Shown: piece by piece, positions 51,601 to 62,737 of the stretch
How positions within the stretch are numbered: the first letter of the stretch is position 1
Layout of the letters: each line of letters begins with the position of its first letter
Assembly: GCF_041296385.1 (NCBI RefSeq)
Contig: NC_091034.1
Location: forward strand, 3,050,807 to 3,114,806
Direction of reading: 5' to 3'
Origin: Aphelocoma coerulescens
Lineage: Eukaryota; Chordata; Aves; Passeriformes; Corvidae
DNA length: 64,000 bases
Made by a program: the position numbers and the translations under genes
Notes under the pieces: model-generated
What the model saw: only the letters and a program-made list of their open reading frames with translations
What the model was told of the DNA's origin: nothing
The model's database searches: none

Positions 51601-54600
51601 AGCACCAGAGAGGCAGAATGCAGTGGTACGTATTGCTCAGGAGGAAAGGGGCACGGCCCGGCCGCGTTCGGGCAGAAGCAGCGCGCTGGAGCGCTTCGCT
51701 GCCGGCACAGAGTTCCGGGCGAGAGGCAGACGACCGGTCCGCCTCCGGGAGAACGAAGGTACGGCGTGCTCGAAAAGGCGAGGAACGAAGCCGCGGAGCA
51801 CCGGGCTCGGGTGCGCGTCGTCCGGGCTTGCGAGACGAGCGTGGCTGCCACTCTCCTGCCTGCAGAATTCACCTTACAGCCTCAGGAAGGAGGACGACGC
51901 GCCACAGTTACTTGTGCTGCTGCTGCTGCCTAGTCCTCTTGCAGAGCTCTGTGGAGGCAAATGCACTTCCCTTCCGTCTCCGAGTTTCGGAGAACACGAT
52001 GGTAGGGTGCAGCGGAGCAGGGAAGTACAGAAGTGCACCGCTGAGATTGCTGTTGCTTACGTGCAGAAGGCGAAGGTGCAAGCCAGCACTGGCTTTTGCT
52101 TCTAGAGCCGTTCTCCAGGAGAGCAGCTGCTGGAGGTTGACAGCGGTAGCTGCGAGGCTGAAAAACAAGGCAGGACGTCGGGCTTAGAAGAAAGGCACAG
52201 GGGCCACAGTGTGATGTGCGCTTTTGGAAGGCTGCTCGGAGAAGGGGCACTTTCGGAGAGCTTTCTGCTTTGACCTGTGCTCCTGGCCGAGCTCTAGCTG
52301 CTGGGACTCTGAAAGGCTGAATGACTAGGAAAGTGCTTGTGTCCACGCTGTGGATTGAGCACGATCCTTTTTGCAGCAGCGAGAACACACTCGGCCCACT
52401 GGGCCCGTGAACGAGCGTTTACCAGACGTCTGCAATTCGGTGCACTGCACACACAAGCCCGGTGCTCCCCGGTTTCTTTCTCCGCCTGCCGTTGTCTGGA
52501 CAGAAGAGAAGCCCAGCCACGGCATCCTACTCGGCCGCTTTTCGGCGTGTGCACTGCCCGCATACACACGGGTGCTGTGCTCGGCTTTCCCTCGGCTCCA
52601 GGCACAAGGGTGCTTTCTCAGTTTTGCAGCGTCCCCGGTTCCCCACGTTGCCCTCGCTCAGCGAAACGTGCCGGGGGAGAAGCACTTGCTGGATGAGTCT
52701 TTCCGTGTGCAAGACTTTGAACGCAGCACCACAATCTGGGCCACGAGGAAGCCTTGATGAAGAAGGTGGTTTTGTCCTGGCACCTCTCTCCAGTGCGAGA
52801 TGCCTGCCGAAGCTCTTTGCCTCTTGCGAGAGTGCGGTGGGCAGCGGGGTAAACTGGAGCCGAGAAGGACCGGGCAGACAGCACCGCCATCCGACAGGTG
52901 CTTTGCAGGTTGTGCCGGGGAAAGCGGACTGGCCCTGGCTGGAAGGCGCTGCAGCTAGGCGCTCCCCCAAGTGTCGGAGGCAAAGGCCGCGTGAGCTTGC
53001 CGTCCCCGGCACGGCTCTCTGTGCGAGACGTAGCCCAGAAGCTTTCCCTTTCCATTCAGAGCACCAGAGAGGCAGAATGCAGTGGTACGTATTGCTCAGG
53101 AGGAAAGGGGCACGGCCCGGCCGCGTTCGGGCAGAAGCAGCGCGCTGGAGCGCTTCGCTGCCGGCACAGAGTTCCGGGCGAGAGGCAGACGACCGGTCCG
53201 CCTCCGGGAGAACGAAGGTACGGCGTGCTCGAAAAGGCGAGGAACGAAGCCGCGGAGCACCGGGCTCGGGTGCGCGTCGTCCGGGCTTGCGAGACGAGCG
53301 TGGCTGCCACTCTCCTGCCTGCAGAATTCACCTTACAGCCTCAGGAAGGAGGACGACGCGCCACAGTTACTTGTGCTGCTGCTGCTGCCTAGTCCTCTTG
53401 CAGAGCTCTGTGGAGGCAAATGCACTTCCCTTCCGTCTCCGAGTTTCGGAGAACACGATGGTAGGGTGCAGCGGAGCAGGGAAGTACAGAAGTGCACCGC
53501 TGAGATTGCTGTTGCTTACGTGCAGAAGGCGAAGGTGCAAGCCAGCACTGGCTTTTGCTTCTAGAGCCGTTCTCCAGGAGAGCAGCTGCTGGAGGTTGAC
53601 AGCGGTAGCTGCGAGGCTGAAAAACAAGGCAGGACGTCGGGCTTAGAAGAAAGGCACAGGGGCCACAGTGTGATGTGCGCTTTTGGAAGGCTGCTCGGAG
53701 AAGGGGCACTTTCGGAGAGCTTTCTGCTTTGACCTGTGCTCCTGGCCGAGCTCTAGCTGCTGGGACTCTGAAAGGCTGAATGACTAGGAAAGTGCTTGTG
53801 TCCACGCTGTGGATTGAGCACGATCCTTTTTGCAGCAGCGAGAACACACTCGGCCCACTGGGCCCGTGAACGAGCGTTTACCAGACGTCTGCAATTCGGT
53901 GCACTGCACACACAAGCCCGGTGCTCCCCGGTTTCTTTCTCCGCCTGCCGTTGTCTGGACAGAAGAGAAGCCCAGCCACGGCATCCTACTCGGCCGCTTT
54001 TCGGCGTGTGCACTGCCCGCATACACACGGGTGCTGTGCTCGGCTTTCCCTCGGCTCCAGGCACAAGGGTGCTTTCTCAGTTTTGCAGCGTCCCCGGTTC
54101 CCCACGTTGCCCTCGCTCAGCGAAACGTGCCGGGGGAGAAGCACTTGCTGGATGAGTCTTTCCGTGTGCAAGACTTTGAACGCAGCACCACAATCTGGGC
54201 CACGAGGAAGCCTTGATGAAGAAGGTGGTTTTGTCCTGGCACCTCTCTCCAGTGCGAGATGCCTGCCGAAGCTCTTTGCCTCTTGCGAGAGTGCGGTGGG
54301 CAGCGGGGTAAACTGGAGCCGAGAAGGACCGGGCAGACAGCACCGCCATCCGACAGGTGCTTTGCAGGTTGTGCCGGGGAAAGCGGACTGGCCCTGGCTG
54401 GAAGGCGCTGCAGCTAGGCGCTCCCCCAAGTGTCGGAGGCAAAGGCCGCTTGAGCTTGCCGTCCCCGGCACGGCTCTCTGTGCGAGACGTAGCCCAGAAG
54501 CTTTCCCTTTCCATTCAGAGCACCAGAGAGGCAGAATGCAGTGGTACGTATTGCTCAGGAGGAAAGGGGCACGGCCCGGCCGCGTTCGGGCAGAAGCAGC

Positions 54601-55346
54601 GCGCTGGAGCGCTTCGCTGCCGGCACAGAGTTCCGGCCGAGAGGCAGACGACCGGTCCGCCTCCGGGAGAACGAAGGTACGGCGTGCTCGAAAAGGCGAG
54701 GAACGAAGCCGCGGAGCACCGGGCTCGGGTGCGCGTCGTCCGGGCTTGCGAGACGAGCGTGGCTGCCACTCTCCTGCCTGCAGAATTCACCTTACAGCCT
54801 CAGGAAGGAGGACGACGCGCCACAGTTACTTGTGCTGCTGCTGCTGCCTAGTCCTCTTGCAGAGCTCTGTGGAGGCAAATGCACTTCCCTTCCGTCTCCG
54901 AGTTTCGGAGAACACGATGGTAGGGTGCAGCGGAGCAGGGAAGTACAGAAGTGCACCGCTGAGATTGCTGTTGCTTACGTGCAGAAGGCGAAGGTGCAAG
55001 CCAGCACTGGCTTTTGCTTCTAGAGCCGTTCTCCAGGAGAGCAGCTGCTGGAGGTTGACAGCGGTAGCTGCGAGGCTGAAAAACAAGGCAGGACGTCGGG
55101 CTTAGAAGAAAGGCACAGGGGCCACAGTGTGATGTGCGCTTTTGGAAGGCTGCTCGGAGAAGGGGCACTTTCGGAGAGCTTTCTGCTTTGACCTGTGCTC
55201 CTGGCCGAGCTCTAGCTGCTGGGACTCTGAAAGGCTGAATGACTAGGAAAGTGCTTGTGTCCACGCTGTGGATTGAGCACGATCCTTTTTGCAGCAGCGA
55301 GAACACACTCGGCCCACTGGGCTCGTGAACGAGCGTTTACCAGACG
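36380..55346. repeat. 13-monomer segmental duplication, right copy
   Basis: The shared minor alleles fall at 36631, 39297, 39413, 39549, 43674, 47870 and 54450. Five positions differ from the left copy: 50829 (J=c against t), 52405 (I=c against t), 53864 (I=c against t), 53887 (A=g against t) and 54637 (G=c against g). That is five differences in 18,967 bp. The block closes with A=g at 55346, matching 36379, and is followed by B=a in copy 39. Confidence 0.9.
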
Positions 55347-55442
55347 TCTGCAATTCGGTGCACTGCACACACAAGCCCGGTGCTCCCCGGTTTCTTTCTC
55401 CGCCTGCCGTTGTCTGGACAGAAGAGAAGCCCAGCCACGGCA
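36476..55442. repeat. Copies 26-38, allele list
   Basis: Copy 26 has B=c (36631). Copy 27 ends with A=t (39297). Copy 28 has E=a (39413) and B=c (39549). Copy 30 ends with A=t (43674), the rightmost A=t of the window. Copy 33 has H=a (47870). Copies 36 and 37 have I=c (52405, 53864). Copy 38 has F=t (54450) and the single G=c (54637). Copies 29, 31, 32, 34 and 35 show only consensus alleles. Confidence 0.85.
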
Positions 55443-58400
55443 TCCTACTCGGCCGCTTTTCGGCGTGTGCACTGCCCGCATACACACGGGTGCTGTGCTC
55501 GGCTTTCCCTCGGCTCCAGGCACAAGGGTGCTTTCTCAGTTTTGCAGCGTCCCCGGTTCCCCACGTTGCCCTCGCTCAGCGAAACGTGCCGGGGGAGAAG
55601 CACTTGCTGGATGAGTCTTTCCGTGTGCAAGACTTTGAACGCAGCACCACAATCTGGGCCACGAGGAAGCCTTGATGAAGAAGGTGGTTTTGTCCTGGCA
55701 CCTCTCTCCAGTGCGAGATGCCTGCCGAAGCTCTTTGCCTCTTGCGAGAGTGCGGTGGGCAGCGGGGTAAACTGGAGCCGAGAAGGACCGGGCAGACAGC
55801 ACCGCCATCCGACAGGTGCTTTGCAGGTTGTGCCGGGGAAAGCGGACTGGCCCTGGCTGGAAGGCGCTGCAGCTAGGCGCTCCCCCAAGTGTCGGAGGCA
55901 AAGGCCGCGTGAGCTTGCCGTCCCCGGCACGGCTCTCTGTGCGAGACGTAGCCCAGAAGCTTTCCCTTTCCATTCAGAGCACCAGAGAGGCAGAATGCAG
56001 TGGTACGTATTGCTCAGGAGGAAAGGGGCACGGCCCGGCCGCGTTCGGGCAGAAGCAGCGCGCTGGAGCGCTTCGCTGCCGGCACAGAGTTCCGGGCGAG
56101 AGGCAGACGACCGGTCCGCCTCCGGGAGAACGAAGGTACGGCGTGCTCGAAAAGGCGAGGAACGAAGCCGCGGAGCACCGGGCTCGGGTGCGCGTCGTCC
56201 GGGCTTGCGAGACGAGCGTGGCTGCCACTCTCCTGCCTGCAGAATTCACCTTACAGCCTCAGGAAGGAGGACGACGCGCCACAGTTACTTGTGCTGCTGC
56301 TGCTGCCTAGTCCTCTTGCAGAGCTCTGTGGAGGCAAATGCACTTCCCTTCCGTCTCCGAGTTTCGGAGAACACGATGGTAGGGTGCAGCGGAGCAGGGA
56401 AGTACAGAAGTGCACCGCTGAGATTGCTGTTGCTTACGTGCAGAAGGCGAAGGTGCAAGCCAGCACTGGCTTTTGCTTCTAGAGCCGTTCTCCAGGAGAG
56501 CAGCTGCTGGAGGTTGACAGCGGTAGCTGCGAGGCTGAAAAACAAGGCAGGACGTCGGGCTTAGAAGAAAGGCACAGGGGCCACAGTGTGATGTGCGCTT
56601 TTGGAAGGCTGCTCGGAGAAGGGGCACTTTCGGAGAGCTTTCTGCTTTGACCTGTGCTCCTGGCCGAGCTCTAGCTGCTGGGACTCTGAAAGGCTGAATG
56701 ACTAGGAAAGTGCTTGTGTCCACGCTGTGGATTGAGCACGATCCTTTTTGCAGCAGCGAGAACACACTCGGCCCACTGGGCCCGTGAACGAGCGTTTACC
56801 AGACGTCTGCAATTCGGTGCACTGCACACACAAGCCCGGTGCTCCCCGGTTTCTTTCTCCGCCTGCCGTTGTCTGGACAGAAGAGAAGCCCAGCCACGGC
56901 ATCCTACTCGGCCGCTTTTCGGCGTGTGCACTGCCCGCATACACACGGGTGCTGTGCTCGGCTTTCCCTCGGCTCCAGGCACAAGGGTGCTTTCTCAGTT
57001 TTGCAGCGTCCCCGGTTCCCCACGTTGCCCTCGCTCAGCGAAACGTGCCGGGGGAGAAGCACTTGCTGGATGAGTCTTTCCGTGTGCAAGACTTTGAACG
57101 CAGCACCACAATCTGGGCCACGAGGAAGCCTTGATGAAGAAGGTGGTTTTGTCCTGGCACCTCTCTCCAGTGCGAGATGCCTGCCGAAGCTCTTTGCCTC
57201 TTGCGAGAGTGCGGTGGGCAGCGGGGTAAACTGGAGCCGAGAAGGACCGGGCAGACAGCACCGCCATCCGACAGGTGCTTTGCAGGTTGTGCCGGGGAAA
57301 GCGGACTGGCCCTGGCTGGAAGGCGCTGCAGCTAGGCGCTCCCCCAAGTGTCGGAGGCAAAGGCCGCGTGAGCTTGCCGTCCCCGGCACGGCTCTCTGTG
57401 CGAGACGTAGCCCAGAAGCTTTCCCTTTCCATTCAGAGCACCAGAGAGGCAGAATGCAGTGGTACGTATTGCTCAGGAGGAAAGGGGCACGGCCCGGCCG
57501 CGTTCGGGCAGAAGCAGCGCGCTGGAGCGCTTCGCTGCCGGCACAGAGTTCCGGGCGAGAGGCAGACGACCGGTCCGCCTCCGGGAGAACGAAGGTACGG
57601 CGTGCTCGAAAAGGCGAGGAACGAAGCCGCGGAGCACCGGGCTCGGGTGCGCGTCGTCCGGGCTTGCGAGACGAGCGTGGCTGCCACTCTCCTGCCTGCA
57701 GAATTCACCTTACAGCCTCAGGAAGGAGGACGACGCGCCACAGTTACTTGTGCTGCTGCTGCTGCCTAGTCCTCTTGCAGAGCTCTGTGGAGGCAAATGC
57801 ACTTCCCTTCCGTCTCCGAGTTTCGGAGAACACGATGGTAGGGTGCAGCGGAGCAGGGAAGTACAGAAGTGCACCGCTGAGATTGCTGTTGCTTACGTGC
57901 AGAAGGCGAAGGTGCAAGCCAGCACTGGCTTTTGCTTCTAGAGCCGTTCTCCAGGAGAGCAGCTGCTGGAGGTTGACAGCGGTAGCTGCGAGGCTGAAAA
58001 ACAAGGCAGGACGTCGGGCTTAGAAGAAAGGCACAGGGGCCACAGTGTGATGTGCGCTTTTGGAAGGCTGCTCGGAGAAGGGGCACTTTCGGAGAGCTTT
58101 CTGCTTTGACCTGTGCTCCTGGCCGAGCTCTAGCTGCTGGGACTCTGAAAGGCTGAATGACTAGGAAAGTGCTTGTGTCCACGCTGTGGATTGAGCACGA
58201 TCCTTTTTGCAGCAGCGAGAACACACTCGGCCCACTGGGCTCGTGAACGAGCGTTTACCAGACGTCTGCAATTCGGTGCACTGCACACACAAGCCCGGTG
58301 CTCCCCGGTTTCTTTCTCCGCCTGCCGTTGTCTGGACAGAAGAGAAGCCCAGCCACGGCATCCTACTCGGCCGCTTTTCGGCGTGTGCACTGCCCGCATA

Positions 58401-61400
58401 CACACGGGTGCTGTGCTCGGCTTTCCCTCGGCTCCAGGCACAAGGGTGCTTTCTCAGTTTTGCAGCGTCCCCGGTTCCCCACGTTGCCCTCGCTCAGCGA
58501 AACGTGCCGGGGGAGAAGCACTTGCTGGATGAGTCTTTCCGTGTGCAAGACTTTGAACGCAGCACCACAATCTGGGCCACGAGGAAGCCTTGATGAAGAA
58601 GGTGGTTTTGTCCTGGCACCTCTCTCCAGTGCGAGATGCCTGCCGAAGCTCTTTGCCTCTTGCGAGAGTGCGGTGGGCAGCGGGGTAAACTGGAGCCGAG
58701 AAGGACCGGGCAGACAGCACCGCCATCCGACAGGTGCTTTGCAGGTTGTGCCGGGGAAAGCGGACTGGCCCTGGCTGGAAGGCGCTGCAGCTAGGCGCTC
58801 CCCCAAGTGTCGGAGGCAAAGGCCGCGTGAGCTTGCCGTCCCCGGCACGGCTCTCTGTGCGAGACGTAGCCCAGAAGCTTTCCCTTTCCATTCAGAGCAC
58901 CAGAGAGGCAGAATGCAGTGGTACGTATTGCTCAGGAGGAAAGGGGCACGGCCCGGCCGCGTTCGGGCAGAAGCAGCGCGCTGGAGCGCTTCGCTGCCGG
59001 CACAGAGTTCCGGGCGAGAGGCAGACGACCGGTCCGCCTCCGGGAGAACGAAGGTACGGCGTGCTCGAAAAGGCGAGGAACGAAGCCGCGGAGCACCGGG
59101 CTCGGGTGCGCGTCGTCCGGGCTTGCGAGACGAGCGTGGCTGCCACTCTCCTGCCTGCAGAATTCACCTTACAGCCTCAGGAAGGAGGACGACGCGCCAC
59201 AGTTACTTGTGCTGCTGCTGCTGCCTAGTCCTCTTGCAGAGCTCTGTGGAGGCAAATGCACTTCCCTTCCGTCTCCGAGTTTCGGAGAACACGATGGTAG
59301 GGTGCAGCGGAGCAGGGAAGTACAGAAGTGCACCGCTGAGATTGCTGTTGCTTACGTGCAGAAGGCGAAGGTGCAAGCCAGCACTGGCTTTTGCTTCTAG
59401 AGCCGTTCTCCAGGAGAGCAGCTGCTGGAGGTTGACAGCGGTAGCTGCGAGGCTGAAAAACAAGGCAGGACGTCGGGCTTAGAAGAAAGGCACAGGGGCC
59501 ACAGTGTGATGTGCGCTTTTGGAAGGCTGCTCGGAGAAGGGGCACTTTCGGAGAGCTTTCTGCTTTGACCTGTGCTCCTGGCCGAGCTCTAGCTGCTGGG
59601 ACTCTGAAAGGCTGAATGACTAGGAAAGTGCTTGTGTCCACGCTGTGGATTGAGCACGATCCTTTTTGCAGCAGCGAGAACACACTCGGCCCACTGGGCT
59701 CGTGAACGAGCGTTTACCAGACGTCTGCAATTCGGTGCACTGCACACACAAGCCCGGTGCTCCCCGGTTTCTTTCTCCGCCTGCCGTTGTCTGGACAGAA
59801 GAGAAGCCCAGCCACGGCATCCTACTCGGCCGCTTTTCGGCGTGTGCACTGCCCGCATACACACGGGTGCTGTGCTCGGCTTTCCCTCGGCTCCAGGCAC
59901 AAGGGTGCTTTCTCAGTTTTGCAGCGTCCCCGGTTCCCCACGTTGCCCTCGCTCAGCGAAACGTGCCGGGGGAGAAGCACTTGCTGGATGAGTCTTTCCG
60001 TGTGCAAGACTTTGAACGCAGCACCACAATCTGGGCCACGAGGAAGCCTTGATGAAGAAGGTGGTTTTGTCCTGGCACCTCTCTCCAGTGCGAGATGCCT
60101 GCCGAAGCTCTTTGCCTCTTGCGAGAGTGCGGTGGGCAGCGGGGTAAACTGGAGCCGAGAAGGACCGGGCAGACAGCACCGCCATCCGACAGGTGCTTTG
60201 CAGGTTGTGCCGGGGAAAGCGGACTGGCCCTGGCTGGAAGGCGCTGCAGCTAGGCGCTCCCCCAAGTGTCGGAGGCAAAGGCCGCGTGAGCTTGCCGTCC
60301 CCGGCACGGCTCTCTGTGCGAGACGTAGCCCAGAAGCTTTCCCTTTCCATTCAGAGCACCAGAGAGGCAGAATGCAGTGGTACGTATTGCTCAGGAGGAA
60401 AGGGGCACGGCCCGGCCGCGTTCGGGCAGAAGCAGCGCGCTGGAGCGCTTCGCTGCCGGCACAGAGTTCCGGGCGAGAGGCAGACGACCGGTCCGCCTCC
60501 GGGAGAACGAAGGTACGGCGTGCTCGAAAAGGCGAGGAACGAAGCCGCGGAGCACCGGGCTCGGGTGCGCGTCGTCCGGGCTTGCGAGACGAGCGTGGCT
60601 GCCACTCTCCTGCCTGCAGAATTCACCTTACAGCCTCAGGAAGGAGGACGACGCGCCACAGTTACTTGTGCTGCTGCTGCTGCCTAGTCCTCTTGCAGAG
60701 CTCTGTGGAGGCAAATGCACTTCCCTTCCGTCTCCGAGTTTCGGAGAACACGATGGTAGGGTGCAGCGGAGCAGGGAAGTACAGAAGTGCACCGCTGAGA
60801 TTGCTGTTGCTTACGTGCAGAAGGCGAAGGTGCAAGCCAGCACTGGCTTTTGCTTCTAGAGCCGTTCTCCAGGAGAGCAGCTGCTGGAGGTTGACAGCGG
60901 TAGCTGCGAGGCTGAAAAACAAGGCAGGACGTCGGGCTTAGAAGAAAGGCACAGGGGCCACAGTGTGATGTGCGCTTTTGGAAGGCTGCTCGGAGAAGGG
61001 GCACTTTCGGAGAGCTTTCTGCTTTGACCTGTGCTCCTGGCCGAGCTCTAGCTGCTGGGACTCTGAAAGGCTGAATGACTAGGAAAGTGCTTGTGTCCAC
61101 GCTGTGGATTGAGCACGATCCTTTTTGCAGCAGCGAGAACACACTCGGCCCACTGGGCCCGTGAACGAGCGTTTACCAGACGTCTGCAATTCGGTGCACT
61201 GCACACACAAGCCCGGTGCTCCCCGGTTTCTTTCTCCGCCTGCCGTTGTCTGGACAGAAGAGAAGCCCAGCCACGGCATCCTACTCGGCCGCTTTTCGGC
61301 GTGTGCACTGCCCGCATACACACGGGTGCTGTGCTCGGCTTTCCCTCGGCTCCAGGCACAAGGGTGCTTTCTCAGTTTTGCAGCGTCCCCGGTTCCCCAC

Positions 61401-62737
61401 GTTGCCCTCGCTCAGCGAAACGTGCCGGGGGAGAAGCACTTGCTGGATGAGTCTTTCCGTGTGCAAGACTTTGAACGCAGCACCACAATCTGGGCCACGA
61501 GGAAGCCTTGATGAAGAAGGTGGTTTTGTCCTGGCACCTCTCTCCAGTGCGAGATGCCTGCCGAAGCTCTTTGCCTCTTGCGAGAGTGCGGTGGGCAGCG
61601 GGGTAAACTGGAGCCGAGAAGGACCGGGCAGACAGCACCGCCATCCGACAGGTGCTTTGCAGGTTGTGCCGGGGAAAGCGGACTGGCCCTGGCTGGAAGG
61701 CGCTGCAGCTAGGCGCTCCCCCAAGTGTCGGAGGCAAAGGCCGCGTGAGCTTGCCGTCCCCGGCACGGCTCTCTGTGCGAGACGTAGCCCAGAAGCTTTC
61801 CCTTTCCATTCAGAGCACCAGAGAGGCAGAATGCAGTGGTACGTATTGCTCAGGAGGAAAGGGGCACGGCCCGGCCGCGTTCGGGCAGAAGCAGCGCGCT
61901 GGAGCGCTTCGCTGCCGGCACAGAGTTCCGGGCGAGAGGCAGACGACCGGTCCGCCTCCGGGAGAACGAAGGTACGGCGTGCTCGAAAAGGCGAGGAACG
62001 AAGCCGCGGAGCACCGGGCTCGGGTGCGCGTCGTCCGGGCTTGCGAGACGAGCGTGGCTGCCACTCTCCTGCCTGCAGAATTCACCTTACAGCCTCAGGA
62101 AGGAGGACGACGCGCCACAGTTACTTGTGCTGCTGCTGCTGCCTAGTCCTCTTGCAGAGCTCTGTGGAGGCAAATGCACTTCCCTTCCGTCTCCGAGTTT
62201 CGGAGAACACGATGGTAGGGTGCAGCGGAGCAGGGAAGTACAGAAGTGCACCGCTGAGATTGCTGTTGCTTACGTGCAGAAGGCGAAGGTGCAAGCCAGC
62301 ACTGGCTTTTGCTTCTAGAGCCGTTCTCCAGGAGAGCAGCTGCTGGAGGTTGACAGCGGTAGCTGCGAGGCTGAAAAACAAGGCAGGACGTCGGGCTTAG
62401 AAGAAAGGCACAGGGGCCACAGTGTGATGTGCGCTTTTGGAAGGCTGCTCGGAGAAGGGGCACTTTCGGAGAGCTTTCTGCTTTGACCTGTGCTCCTGGC
62501 CGAGCTCTAGCTGCTGGGACTCTGAAAGGCTGAATGACTAGGAAAGTGCTTGTGTCCACGCTGTGGATTGAGCACGATCCTTTTTGCAGCAGCGAGAACA
62601 CACTCGGCCCACTGGGCTCGTGAACGAGCGTTTACCAGACGTCTGCAATTCGGTGCACTGCACACACAAGCCCGGTGCTCCCCGGTTTCTTTCTCCGCCT
62701 GCCGTTGTCTGGACAGAAGAGAAGCCCAGCCACGGCA
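55443..62737. repeat. Right uniform block, copies 39-43
   Basis: These are consensus copies except for I=c in copies 39 (56782) and 42 (61159). No other minor allele appears, so this is the most homogenised complete stretch of the window. Confidence 0.9.
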
